Shown here: positions 26,509 to 35,428 of the stretch, in pieces
Layout: each line of letters opens with the position of its first letter
Position numbering within the stretch: position 1 is the first letter of the stretch
Position numbers and translations under genes: made by a program
Notes under the pieces: generated by a model
Database searches by the model: none
Seen by the model: the letters and a program-made list of their open reading frames with translations, nothing else
Told to the model about the DNA's origin: nothing
Origin: UMGS1491 sp944380925
GTDB lineage: Bacteria > Bacillota > Clostridia > Oscillospirales > Acutalibacteraceae
DNA length: 64,000 bases
Assembly: GCA_944380925.1 (NCBI GenBank)
Contig: CALWJD010000001.1
Location: 124,001-188,000 of the forward strand
Direction of reading: 5' to 3'

Positions 26509-27426
26509 ATAAAAAAATTTAAAAAACACATTCCCAGAGTTTTGGCAACTGCGCTTAGTTTAGGTTTATTAGTACCACCGATCAGCGCAAATAATAAATT
26601 TAAAAATGCTTCGACCGAAAGCGGATCAATCGTGAAAGAGCAAAACTCGGACTCAAAAAATTTTTCGAAAAATAAAAAAACATCCAAAAGCAACAGCGAA
26701 ACTAAAAAACGCATAATAATAGACGCCACAGTTACGTTGGGGTTCTTAGCTTTAATAGGGTTTATATATCGTGAAGATATATCTAATGCATACAAGCGTC
26801 ATCAGATGGCAGCTTGGCTTAGAAAAGCTATTAATAATAGTGACTGGAACTCAACATATAAAGATAGCGGTCTACATCCTCTTCAAGCAGCCATTATATT
26901 GGCTAATTCTGATGCCGTACATCAAATTCTAGAACATGCACAAGATCCCCAAATACGGCAACAACTGGCAGAAACTACTCCCAATGGCATCAACGTGATG
27001 GCGCAAACAACACTAGACTGTATGCTCCAAAACAAAAAGCAACCAGTCCATGTAGAACTACACTATATACTACGTGATTTACAAAATCACGGGGTAAATG
27101 TATGCTGCGGTTATACACAAGAATGGGGAGTAAGTTTAATCGCTTATATTCACTTGGCTGGTAGTCGTGTTGCAGATATCACTCGATATAATATATTACA
27201 CAGCTTTTTGCGTAGTGGATATCAATTAACTCTAGGAGATATGAACTACTTGCGCAACCGCATACAAACACTCCAACCCCGCAATTATATATCCGAGGGA
27301 CACATCCAAACCCTCATCAATACATTAACGAGCGAAGGTGTAAGCTTGAATGTGGCCGCTGGAGAAGAACAGACCACATTAAGAGACCTGGCTGAATCAA
27401 AAAATTTATTCGTTTACCATCAATAA
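26509..27426 (+). CDS. Exported/membrane protein with ankyrin-like repeats, probable ATA start
   Basis: About 305 residues. In-frame translation from ATA 26509 gives (M)KKFKKHIPRVLATALSLGLL..PPISA, a complete signal peptide, 9 nt after the Shine-Dalgarno GAGGA. The first conventional codon is TTG 26542, in the middle of that signal and with no ribosome-binding site. A Ser/Lys-rich linker follows, then a second hydrophobic segment 'IIIDATVTLGFLALIGFIY'. The C-terminal part has ankyrin-like units ('GLHPLQAAIILANSDAVHQIL', 'LRDLAES'). It is probably anchored in the membrane. Function is unknown; ankyrin repeats imply protein binding. Confidence 0.7.
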   Translation: MKKFKKHIPRVLATALSLGLLVPPISANNKFKNASTESGSIVKEQNSDSKNFSKNKKTSKSNSETKKRIIIDATVTLGFLALIGFIYREDISNAYKRHQMAAWLRKAINNSDWNSTYKDSGLHPLQAAIILANSDAVHQILEHAQDPQIRQQLAETTPNGINVMAQTTLDCMLQNKKQPVHVELHYILRDLQNHGVNVCCGYTQEWGVSLIAYIHLAGSRVADITRYNILHSFLRSGYQLTLGDMNYLRNRIQTLQPRNYISEGHIQTLINTLTSEGVSLNVAAGEEQTTLRDLAESKNLFVYHQ

Positions 27427-27505
27427 CTTAAAATCACTTTAGCAAATAACACTTTTAACCGCTTATTAAATAAATTACTATAATTTAAATAATGGTTTTA
27501 TACTT

Positions 27506-27540
27506 AAAATCTCCTCAGCTAAGAGCCGGGGAGATTTTTT
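27506..27540 (+). terminator. Terminator of the ankyrin-like gene
   Basis: AAATCTCC / GGAGATTT stem followed by TTTTTT, 80 nt after the stop. Confidence 0.8.
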
Positions 27541-27583
27541 AAAGCAACAAATTTAAAAAAATAACTCTATTTTAAATAAACAA

Positions 27584-28654
27584 TCAATCGTTATTTGCAA
27601 GCTTGGCGGCCCTATCGGCAGTGGTAAGAGCATCTATTATTTCATCTAAGTCTCCATTTAAAACATCTTCCAGGCGATAAAGCGTTAACCCTATCCGATG
27701 ATCCGTAACCCTGCTTTGAGGGTAATTATATGTTCTTATCCTTTCCGACCTATCTCCCGTACCAACTTGAGATCTGCGTTCTTCCGCAACCGCAGATTCT
27801 TGTTCCGCACGTTTTGCCTCTAAAAGTCTTGATTTTAAAACTTTCATGGCCTTATCTTTATTCTTGTACTGGCTTCTTTCGTCCTGACATTCAACCACCA
27901 CACCTGTGGGCAAGTGCGTAATTCTTATGGCAGATTCGGTCTTATTAACATGCTGTCCACCCGCTCCGCCGGCTCTATACGTATCAATTTGCAAATCGGT
28001 GGGGTTAATTTCGATTTCCACGTCCTCAGCTTCCGGCAAAACCGCAACGGTTACGGTAGAAGTATGAACTCTTCCTTGAGTTTCGGTATCGGGAACACGC
28101 TGAACGCGATGCACTCCACTTTCGTATTTAAACCTTGAGTAAGCGCCCTCACCGGAAATCATAAAACTTACTTCTTTAAATCCACCAAGCTGGGTTTCGT
28201 TGGCGTTTAAGACCTCAACTTTCCACCTACGTTCTTGAGCATACATATTATACATTCTAAAAAGGACTCCCGCAAAAAGCGCTGCTTCTTCTCCCCCTGC
28301 ACCGCCTCGGATTTCTATAATTACGTTTCTTTCGTCGTTAGGATCTTTTGGCAAAAGAAGGACTTTTAATTCTTCCGAAATTTTTTCCAATTTTTCTTTG
28401 GCGGATTCTATTTCAAGCTCTGCCATTTCTTTTAGATCTCTATCTCCCCCGCTCTCTGCGAGTATCTCCTTTGCATCTTCCAAATCTTTTTCGCATTTTT
28501 TATAACTTTTATATTTTTCAACTATCGGAGAAAGATTTTTATATTCCTTCATAAGCTCTTTATATTTATTTTGGTCCGAAATAATATCAGGGTCACACAA
28601 ATCCTTATTTATACTTTCATATCTTTTTTCAGTAGCTTCCAATTTTCCAAACAT
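27584..28654 (-). CDS. prfA: Peptide chain release factor 1
   Basis: 356 residues. The GGQ motif in 'RAGGAGGQHVNKTESAIRI' hydrolyses peptidyl-tRNA, and 'RGGAGGEEAALFAGVLFRMY' and the RF1-specific end '...LEDVLNGDLDEIIDAL' are present. It recognises UAA and UAG. ATG follows GGGAGG. prmC, which methylates this GGQ glutamine, lies 4 kb away rather than adjacent. Confidence 0.96.
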   Translation of the reverse strand: MFGKLEATEKRYESINKDLCDPDIISDQNKYKELMKEYKNLSPIVEKYKSYKKCEKDLEDAKEILAESGGDRDLKEMAELEIESAKEKLEKISEELKVLLLPKDPNDERNVIIEIRGGAGGEEAALFAGVLFRMYNMYAQERRWKVEVLNANETQLGGFKEVSFMISGEGAYSRFKYESGVHRVQRVPDTETQGRVHTSTVTVAVLPEAEDVEIEINPTDLQIDTYRAGGAGGQHVNKTESAIRITHLPTGVVVECQDERSQYKNKDKAMKVLKSRLLEAKRAEQESAVAEERRSQVGTGDRSERIRTYNYPQSRVTDHRIGLTLYRLEDVLNGDLDEIIDALTTADRAAKLANND

Positions 28655-28700
28655 TAATAATTCCTCCCGTGCATAAGACGCAATAACTTCTTATATGTAA

Positions 28701-28730
28701 ATTATACTACAAATCCATCATACATATCAA
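28701..28730 (-). promoter_or_regulatory. Promoter of prfA
   Basis: Minus-strand TTGATA-N18-TATAAT, 47 nt upstream of the prfA start. Confidence 0.65.
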
Positions 28731-28762
28731 ATAGAACTAACCACAGATAACCCATGGCAAAG

Positions 28763-28791
28763 TTGAAAATCTTTTAAAAACAGAGTATAAT
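28763..28791 (+). promoter_or_regulatory. Promoter of the VanY-like/fmt/glucosyltransferase operon
   Basis: TTGAAA-N17-TATAAT, 41 nt upstream of the TTG start at 28833. Confidence 0.75.
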
Positions 28792-28832
28792 CGGCTGTAT
28801 GAAAATATGTTTTTAGAAAGAGGGCGTTTAAA

Positions 28833-29456
28833 TTGGAGAGCACAAATTACGAAATTTTGGTAAACAAAACCCACAAGATAGATGACCAATACTTTAAAGA
28901 AATAATTGAACCTTCAATAGTTGAAGTCGACCCAACAAAAAATAATGAGATAGTCTATAAAACATTCGGAATAAAAGAAAGCAAAACATATCTTGAAAAA
29001 GAAACAGCAAAACATTATAAAGAAATGAAAGAATATGCCGGAAAAAATGGAATAATACTTGGTATAACAAGCGGGTACCTATCTTTTGAGCAGCAAGAGG
29101 TAAAATATAATTATTTTCTCCAAAAAAAAGGAATAGAATTTACGAAAAAAAGCGCTTGCTTACCGGGATACTCCGAGCACAATACGGGGCTTGCCATGGA
29201 CTGCGATATATTCAGAAACGGACGCTGGGCAGGCATTGCGCCCGATAAAGACGGGAATATTAACAAAGAAACCGCATGGCTACATACAATTTTGCATAAA
29301 TTTGGATTTATTTTAAGATACCCAAAAGGTAAAGAAGCAATAACCGAAATGAAGTTTGAACCTTGGCACATACGCTATGTCGGTAAGAATCTTGCAAAAT
29401 ACATTTTTGAGAACAATCTAACTTTGGAAGAATATTACGAAGAAAAATCAAAATAA
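28833..29456 (+). CDS. VanY-family D-alanyl-D-alanine carboxypeptidase, no export signal
   Basis: 207 residues from TTG 28833 behind AGAGGG. The C-terminal half is a LAS/VanY metallopeptidase: 'SGYLSFEQQ', zinc ligands in 'PGYSEHNTGLAMDCD' and 'EPWHIRYVG'. These enzymes trim D-Ala from peptidoglycan stems. Oddly, the N-terminus is charged and hydrophilic, without signal peptide or membrane segment, and the usual Arg of SGYRS is Leu. It may act in the cytoplasm, perhaps on precursors, or leave by an unknown route. It is first gene of an operon with fmt. Confidence 0.85.
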   Translation: MESTNYEILVNKTHKIDDQYFKEIIEPSIVEVDPTKNNEIVYKTFGIKESKTYLEKETAKHYKEMKEYAGKNGIILGITSGYLSFEQQEVKYNYFLQKKGIEFTKKSACLPGYSEHNTGLAMDCDIFRNGRWAGIAPDKDGNINKETAWLHTILHKFGFILRYPKGKEAITEMKFEPWHIRYVGKNLAKYIFENNLTLEEYYEEKSK

Positions 29457-29477
29457 TAATTTGTTAGGATGAAAAAA

Positions 29478-30461
29478 TTGGAACGTATTAAAGATAAACT
29501 AAAAATTGTTTTTATGGGGACACCCGAATTTGCAATTCCTTCGCTTGAAATGCTTATAAACGAAGGTTATGACGTTTGCGCTGTTTTCACAAAGCCGGAC
29601 AAACCCCAAGGCAGAAAGCAAATAATTACTCCCCCACCTGTAAAAGTTTTCGCTCAAGATAATAACATAAAAGTTTTTCAGCCGGAAAAGTTAAAAACTG
29701 AAGAAACAGCAAAACTTTTTGAAGAGTTAAATCCAAATTTAATAGTGGTTGTGGCGTACGGAAAAATTTTGCCCTCAAACATAATTAACTTACCAAAATA
29801 CGGTTGTATAAATGTACACGGTTCACTGCTCCCCAAACACAGAGGCGCCGCACCGATCCAATGGAGCATAATAAACGGAGATCCCACTGCCGGCATTACC
29901 ACCATGTTTATGGACGAGGGCTTGGATACAGGCGATATTCTTCTGCAAGATAAAATATTCATAAATGGCGATGAAACATCGGGTGAACTTAAAGAAAGGC
30001 TTTCCGTTTTAGGCGGACAGTTGCTTATAAAAACCATAAAGGAGTTAGAAGCCGGAAACTTAGAAAGAATAAAACAAAATGACGAAGAAGCAACTCTTTC
30101 TCCCCCGCTTGACAAAATAACCGGCGATATAGATTGGAACAAAAGCGCCCAGGAAATACACAATTTAATTCGTGGCGCAAACCCTTGGCCCATAGCGCAC
30201 ACTCTTTTACGAGGGAAAAATTTTAAAATATATAAATCCAAAATCTCAAATAAATATTCAAGTACTCCGGGAAAAATTCTTTTCACAAATCCTTTAATTG
30301 TAGGGTGCGGCAGGAACACTTCGCTTGAGCTTTTAGAAGTACAAATTGAGGGTAAAAAGCGTATGACGGCGGAAAATTTTTCAAGAGGTTACCGTTTAAC
30401 CGAAAAGACCATACTTGGTTTAAAGGAAATTAAATTAAAAAATAAAGAGGTAAAAATTTGA
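29478..30461 (+). CDS. fmt: Methionyl-tRNA formyltransferase
   Basis: 327 residues from TTG 29478, 6 nt after AGGATG; an in-frame ATG at 29469 forms part of that Shine-Dalgarno and has none of its own. Motifs are 'VFMGTPEFAIPSLE', 'VVAYGKILP' and 'NVHGSLLPKHRGAAPIQW', the formyl-tetrahydrofolate site. It formylates Met-tRNAfMet. It overlaps the next gene by 4 nt. Confidence 0.95.
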   Translation: MERIKDKLKIVFMGTPEFAIPSLEMLINEGYDVCAVFTKPDKPQGRKQIITPPPVKVFAQDNNIKVFQPEKLKTEETAKLFEELNPNLIVVVAYGKILPSNIINLPKYGCINVHGSLLPKHRGAAPIQWSIINGDPTAGITTMFMDEGLDTGDILLQDKIFINGDETSGELKERLSVLGGQLLIKTIKELEAGNLERIKQNDEEATLSPPLDKITGDIDWNKSAQEIHNLIRGANPWPIAHTLLRGKNFKIYKSKISNKYSSTPGKILFTNPLIVGCGRNTSLELLEVQIEGKKRMTAENFSRGYRLTEKTILGLKEIKLKNKEVKI

Positions 30462-31678
30462 AAATTATAATTTTATCTGCATCTACCGGCGGCGGGCACA
30501 TGAGCGCAGCCAAGGCAATAAAAGAATATTTAACAGAAAACGAATGTGCCTCAGAGGTCGTAGACGCTTTGGAATATATAAGCCCCATACTGAATAAAAC
30601 CGTTACCGAAACTTACGAATATATTGCAACCAAAAATCCTTTGCTTTGGAAAATGATATATAACTCTTCGAATAAACAGTCTTTAAACAAGTTGATAAAT
30701 ATTATAACAAGCCTTATCGGCAAAAAGCTCATGCCGCTGATTAATGAAAAAAATCCGGACGTTATAGTAACCACTCACCCTTTTACAACAGAAATGATTT
30801 CAAAATTAAAAAGCTGTGGAAAAATATCCAAGCCTCTTATTTGCATTATGACCGATTATGCGCCGCACAGAACATGGATAAATGAAAAAGTGGACGCTTA
30901 CATAGTTGCAAATAGGGACATGGCCTACCCTATGGCAAAAATGGGAGTTGACCCCGAAAAAATTTATCCATTTGGTATTCCTGTTGATGACTCGTTTTTT
31001 TCAAAATTAGACAAGAATAAGGTAATGGAAGAATTGGGTTTTGAAAAAAATATTCCTACCATACTAATCATGGCAGGAAGTTACGGCCTTGCAAATATTG
31101 AAAAAATTTATTCCGAACTGCGAGAAATAGAAAATAAATTCCAAGTTATAATTATAACGGGCAAAAACCAAAAACTATACGATAGAATGCAAAGAATATT
31201 GGAAGGCAAAAATTTTTCGAAGCGGCAATTTATACTCTCTAAACTTTCAAATTTAACCCTTAAATTTGGCAAACCACACGTATTTAAAAGGATAATTCGC
31301 AAAAAAAAGCAATATCCAAAGAAAACAAAAATAATTTATTTCACAAACGAAGTAAATAAATATATGTCCATATCTGATTTAATAATCACCAAACCTGGCG
31401 GATTAACTGTTAGCGAGGCGCTCGCTTCGGGGCTTCCTATGGCTCTTTACGATGCAATTCCGGGGCAAGAAGAAGAAAACGAAGAATTTTTGGTGAGCAA
31501 CAACATGGCAATCAGATTAAACACCCGCGAAAGCGTAAAAGAAAAGATAGAGCATCTACTAGATAATCCTAAAATTTTAAATTCACTAAAATATAACTGC
31601 GAAAACTTTGATAATTCACATTCTCTGGAAAATATTTTTAATGTAATTAAAAAGCTTTGCGGCTCTGAAAAGCTGTAA
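30458..31678 (+). CDS. Diacylglycerol glycosyltransferase (MGDG synthase/UgtP family)
   Basis: 406 residues from TTG 30458, overlapping the fmt stop (TTTGA). The GT28-type enzyme has the N-terminal 'STGGGHMSAAKAI' loop and the C-terminal sugar-nucleotide site 'DLIITKPGGLTVSEALASGLP'. Homologues transfer glucose or galactose from UDP-sugar to diacylglycerol, making glycolipids that can anchor lipoteichoic acid. It is a membrane-associated cytoplasmic enzyme. The substrate is inferred only from family. Confidence 0.9.
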   Translation: MKIIILSASTGGGHMSAAKAIKEYLTENECASEVVDALEYISPILNKTVTETYEYIATKNPLLWKMIYNSSNKQSLNKLINIITSLIGKKLMPLINEKNPDVIVTTHPFTTEMISKLKSCGKISKPLICIMTDYAPHRTWINEKVDAYIVANRDMAYPMAKMGVDPEKIYPFGIPVDDSFFSKLDKNKVMEELGFEKNIPTILIMAGSYGLANIEKIYSELREIENKFQVIIITGKNQKLYDRMQRILEGKNFSKRQFILSKLSNLTLKFGKPHVFKRIIRKKKQYPKKTKIIYFTNEVNKYMSISDLIITKPGGLTVSEALASGLPMALYDAIPGQEEENEEFLVSNNMAIRLNTRESVKEKIEHLLDNPKILNSLKYNCENFDNSHSLENIFNVIKKLCGSEKL

Positions 31679-31710
31679 TATTGCTAAGTTTTATATTTAG
31701 TCACATTCAA

Positions 31711-31724
31711 TTTTATGATATAAT
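31711..31724 (+). promoter_or_regulatory. Extended -10 promoter of a double-glycine peptide gene
   Basis: TTTTATGA-TATAAT: a TGN-TATAAT extended -10 with no good -35. A similar ATGATATAA lies before the related gene at 57035. Confidence 0.55.
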
Positions 31725-31757
31725 CGATACACCAGAGTCTTTAAAGTAATAAAAGAG

Positions 31758-32273
31758 GTGTTCCATATGGCAAGTTTAAAAGATTTGCAAGAAATGGCGA
31801 AAGAAGGCAAAGTTTCGGAAGAATTATTAAAAGACGAAGAATTTAAAAGCAAACTCAAAGAAGCTTTAAAAAAGGAAACCGGGAAAGAAATTACAGACGA
31901 GCAAATTTCGGAAATAATTAAAAATTTCGAAATTGCTTTGCAAGATAAAGAACTTTTAAAAGAAGCGGATCTTGAAAACGTTTCAGGTGGCAACGTTAAA
32001 GCCAATGCAATAAAATATTCATCCGCTATTTTAGGCGCAGCACTGTTTTCAGCAACCGGACACTATTTAGGTAGCAAGGTAGGTTATAAAATCTCACCCT
32101 CTTATCATTACTTGGGTGATGATTTGGAGTGGCACAATATAGATGTTGGCGTGCGCTACGGACGATATGTCGGAACAAGTATCGGCGCCATAAGTGGCTT
32201 TGGAGGCGGCTGGAAATTCGGCGAGTATCTTTGTGAAAAATGGAAAATTGAAGATAAAAAAGCTAAAAAATAA
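31758..32273 (+). CDS. Double-glycine leader peptide with glycine-zipper core (family member 1)
   Basis: 171 residues (Shine-Dalgarno AGAGGTG before the ATG at 31767 or, as listed, 31758). Residues 1-75 are an acidic, helical, Nif11-like leader: 'LKDLQEMAKEGKVSEELL', then 'ITDEQISEIIKNFE', ending 'LENVSGG'. Cleavage after GG would leave a 96-residue core with small-residue stretches 'ILGAALFSATGHYLGSKVG' and 'GTSIGAISGFGGGWKFGEYLC'. The leader aligns residue for residue with those at 55411 and 56293. It is probably an exported bacteriocin-like or signalling peptide; no transporter or modification enzyme is nearby. It has its own promoter and terminator. Confidence 0.8.
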   Translation: MFHMASLKDLQEMAKEGKVSEELLKDEEFKSKLKEALKKETGKEITDEQISEIIKNFEIALQDKELLKEADLENVSGGNVKANAIKYSSAILGAALFSATGHYLGSKVGYKISPSYHYLGDDLEWHNIDVGVRYGRYVGTSIGAISGFGGGWKFGEYLCEKWKIEDKKAKK

Positions 32274-32288
32274 ATTTTAAACTATATT

Positions 32289-32330
32289 AAAAAGGCGCTG
32301 ATTTGAACCATTCAGTGCCTTTTAATTTTT
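32289..32330 (+). terminator. Terminator of the double-glycine peptide gene
   Basis: 12-bp stem AAAAGGCGCTGA / TCAGTGCCTTTT (one G-T pair), 10-nt loop, then a T-rich tail. Confidence 0.88.
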
Positions 32331-32347
32331 TATATTTTACTTAACCG

Positions 32348-33193
32348 CTATTTCTGCCCAATAACTGCGCGATCTATGTTATTTATATCTTTAAAAATTC
32401 TTATAGCTTTAATTCCATAGTTTTCCATAATAGTTTTGACATCTTGCGCCTGATCAAATCCTACCTCAAAAGCAATCATTCCGCCGCTTTTTAATTTTGG
32501 AATCCACGTTTTACAGATATTTTTATAAAAATAAAGACCATCTTCCCCGCCCTCGAGCGCAAGGCGGGGTTCTTTTTTTACTTCTTCTTGCAAACAGCTT
32601 AAATCGCCTGTTTTTATATATGGCGGATTGGAAATAACAGCATCGAAGAACTCATCTTGAAAGTCACTTGATATTTTAAAAACGTCACCATTTATAGCAG
32701 TAACTTTGCATTCATTTAAAAAAATGTTTTCTTGCAAATATGAAAACGCTATTTGCGAAAGCTCGGCCGCGTAAACTTCTGATTTTTCACCTAAATTTTT
32801 CTTAACTGAAATCGCAACACAGCCGCTGCCACTGCATAAATCGATAATTTTAGGGCCCTCCACGTTTTGCAAATAATCCAAGCTCTTTTTCACTAATACC
32901 TCTGTATCTTCACGCGGAATCAAAACACCCTCACCGACTTTAAATTTTAAATCCATGAAATACCAATAGCCCAAGATATATTGGAGAGGTACGTGCTCCG
33001 TGCGAAGCTTTATAATATCAAACAGCTTTTTTTGAACTTCAGGCTCTACCGCCTCATCTTTTTTCATAATCAAATCTATTTTACTTATATTAAAGCAATG
33101 CTTAAGTATGGAATAAATCTCATATTTATACGTATCCTTATACTCACGCTTTAAAATGCTTTCTGCCTTTTTATAAACTTCAGCCCACGTCAT
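32348..33193 (-). CDS. prmC: Peptide chain release factor N5-glutamine methyltransferase
   Basis: 281 residues from ATG 33193 behind AAAGGA, giving MTWAEVYKKAESIL; a longer in-frame reading overlaps the kinase gene and is rejected. The SAM site is 'KIIDLCSGSGCVAISV' and the catalytic motif is 'VISNPPYIKTGDL'. It methylates the GGQ glutamine of release factors such as the prfA product at 27584. It starts 4 nt after the sensor kinase stop. Confidence 0.95.
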   Translation of the reverse strand: MTWAEVYKKAESILKREYKDTYKYEIYSILKHCFNISKIDLIMKKDEAVEPEVQKKLFDIIKLRTEHVPLQYILGYWYFMDLKFKVGEGVLIPREDTEVLVKKSLDYLQNVEGPKIIDLCSGSGCVAISVKKNLGEKSEVYAAELSQIAFSYLQENIFLNECKVTAINGDVFKISSDFQDEFFDAVISNPPYIKTGDLSCLQEEVKKEPRLALEGGEDGLYFYKNICKTWIPKLKSGGMIAFEVGFDQAQDVKTIMENYGIKAIRIFKDINNIDRAVIGQK

Positions 33194-33197
33194 AAAA

Positions 33198-34649
33198 TTA
33201 TTCCTTTGCCACACTGTTTTCCGTGCTTTCTTCATCTTCCACCGAAAGAATGGGAAAGCTTACCGTTACAGTTGTTCCAAAATCTTCTTCGCTTATTATA
33301 TCTAAGTTTCCGCCGTGCAAAGTAACTATTTCATCTACTACGGCAAGCCCTATTCCCGAGCCTCTTTTTAAATAATTTGCTTTGTAAAATTTTTTGGTAA
33401 CATTGGGCAAGTGCTCAGCAGGTATTCCGCAGCCATTATCCGTAACACTAACATATACCATATCCCCGTTAACCCCGGCCATAACACTTACGCCGCCGCC
33501 CTCCGAAGTATACTTTAGGGCATTATCTATTATGTTTATAAATACTTGACGTATCCTATTTTTATCTCCCAAAATAGGCGGCAATATTTTTGGTTCATTA
33601 TACATAAGCGATTTTTTCTCATTTTGAGCTCTATCTTTAAACATATAAACGGCTTCGCCAAGTTCTGCCAAAATATCTATTTTTTCCTTTATTAGATTTA
33701 TCCGTTTTTCTTTTATACTCGAAAAATCAAGGAGTTCATCAACAATCCAAGAAAGCCTTGCAGCTTCCTTTACTATTGTGTTAAGTCCCTTTTTTATGGT
33801 AGATAAATCCGATTCCACGTCGCATATCTGCATGGTTTCCGCCCAACCTTTTATTGCAGTTAGCGGCGTTCTAAGTTCATGAGAAACCGACGAAATAAAC
33901 TCATTTTTTATTTTTTCGGAATTATCAAGCTCTTCTGCCATATAGTTTACGGTATCGCAAAGCTCACCGATTTCATCATCATATTTTTTAGAAATTTTTA
34001 CATGAAAACCACCTTGCGCAATAAGCTTTGCTTTTGAACAAATTTCATTTATGGGGTCGGTAATAGATTTAATAAAATATGCACCCGAAATAACCATAAA
34101 TACCACGCAAAACAGACTAATAAATAATAAAATTGTTATTCCTGTGGCAATCTTTTTATTTGCTTTTTCAAGTGAAACAACACATCTTACGGCGCCAACG
34201 TAATTACCTTTCCCGTCATATATACACTTTGTGGCTGCCATGGTACTTTCGCCAAATACCGATTTCCCTTCCCAAAACCCAATCTCTTCTTCTGAATTTC
34301 TTGCCATCTCGTAATCAGGAGTTATATCCGAATAGTTCGGCAAAAAACCTGACGAGCTAATAATAACCTCATTGTTCTCGTTAAAGATCATAACCTCCAT
34401 CAGATCTTTTTGGGAAAACTCCTCAACATAATTCTTTGCTATAGTTTCAAAATTATTGCCAAAATCATCATCTACTTTGGCATAAACATTACTTATTTCG
34501 CCGGCCTTACTTAAAACCATTTGCTTTATACCGCTATAAAAATATGATCTTATAATAAGCGAAAAGCCAACCATAACAGATAAAAAAGCAACAATGGTTA
34601 TAGCCAAAACATTAACTAACCAGCGTTTTCTAATTCCTTTTATATCCAC
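33198..34649 (-). CDS. Two-component sensor histidine kinase
   Basis: 483 residues from GTG 34649. The membrane segments (about 11-33 and 168-193) flank an extracellular sensor domain of about 135 residues. HAMP (about 195-245) and HisKA with His257 in 'SSVSHELRTPLTA' follow, then HATPase_c with N-box 'NIIDNALKYTSEGG' and 'DNGCGIP', 'RGSGIGLAVV'. It should phosphorylate the response regulator encoded 23 nt upstream. The ligand is unknown. Confidence 0.93.
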   Translation of the reverse strand: MDIKGIRKRWLVNVLAITIVAFLSVMVGFSLIIRSYFYSGIKQMVLSKAGEISNVYAKVDDDFGNNFETIAKNYVEEFSQKDLMEVMIFNENNEVIISSSGFLPNYSDITPDYEMARNSEEEIGFWEGKSVFGESTMAATKCIYDGKGNYVGAVRCVVSLEKANKKIATGITILLFISLFCVVFMVISGAYFIKSITDPINEICSKAKLIAQGGFHVKISKKYDDEIGELCDTVNYMAEELDNSEKIKNEFISSVSHELRTPLTAIKGWAETMQICDVESDLSTIKKGLNTIVKEAARLSWIVDELLDFSSIKEKRINLIKEKIDILAELGEAVYMFKDRAQNEKKSLMYNEPKILPPILGDKNRIRQVFINIIDNALKYTSEGGGVSVMAGVNGDMVYVSVTDNGCGIPAEHLPNVTKKFYKANYLKRGSGIGLAVVDEIVTLHGGNLDIISEEDFGTTVTVSFPILSVEDEESTENSVAKE

Positions 34650-34672
34650 CTATATCATACCTCGTTTACACA

Positions 34673-35374
34673 CTAATTCTCCCACTTATACCCCATTCCC
34701 CAAACGGTTATAAGGTGTGCAGGTTTGGAAGGATCATCTTCAATTTTCATTCTAAGCCTTCTTATGTTAACATCAACAATTTTTTCTTCACCCTTGGGCG
34801 TACCTCCCCAAACGTGCTTTAGAATCTGGAGTCTGCTAAGCACAGTCCCGGGATTTGAAAAGAAATACTCCATAATTTGGAATTCAACCTGAGTCAGCTC
34901 AATAATATGGCCACGTTTTTTCAAAGCTCGATTTTTAAGATTCAAAACGAACTCTCCAAATTTTATCTCATCATTGAATTTGTTTTCTAAACGCATGGCA
35001 TTTAACGCAACTCTCCTATAAAGCGCATCAACTCTCGCTACAAGTTCGGAAGGGCTAAACGGTTTTGTTATATAGTCATCTGCACCAAGCATGAGCCCGC
35101 TTACCTTATCCATTTCTTGGGTTTTGGCAGTAAGTAAAATTATTCCGATCGAATCGCTACGGCTTCTTAGTTCTTTACAAACTTTCATTCCGTCCATTCC
35201 CGGCAGCATTATATCAAGAACGGCCAAATCGAAATCCCCATTATAGCGTTCAAACATCTCAAGCGCTTTTTCTCCGCTATCGGTATCCACAACCTCATAA
35301 CCCGAACGCTTCAGGTTAATTACTTCAAATTCTCTTATTGCTTCTTCATCTTCTGCAATTAATACACGTTTCAT
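34673..35374 (-). CDS. Two-component response regulator, OmpR family
   Basis: 233 residues from ATG 35374 behind GGAGG; further upstream in-frame codons are not supported. The receiver has acidic pocket 'AEDEEA', phospho-acceptor Asp54 (LDIMLPGMDG) and Lys in 'ITKPFSP'. The C-terminal winged helix has 'LTQVEFQIMEYF' and 'VDVNIRRLRMKIE'. It pairs with the downstream kinase and lies 54 nt after a lipoprotein gene. Confidence 0.94.
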   Translation of the reverse strand: MKRVLIAEDEEAIREFEVINLKRSGYEVVDTDSGEKALEMFERYNGDFDLAVLDIMLPGMDGMKVCKELRSRSDSIGIILLTAKTQEMDKVSGLMLGADDYITKPFSPSELVARVDALYRRVALNAMRLENKFNDEIKFGEFVLNLKNRALKKRGHIIELTQVEFQIMEYFFSNPGTVLSRLQILKHVWGGTPKGEEKIVDVNIRRLRMKIEDDPSKPAHLITVWGMGYKWEN

Positions 35375-35428
35375 ATTTTTCCTCCACTTATTAAATCGAA
35401 TACCTAAAATAGTTTTCAAACTCTAAAA

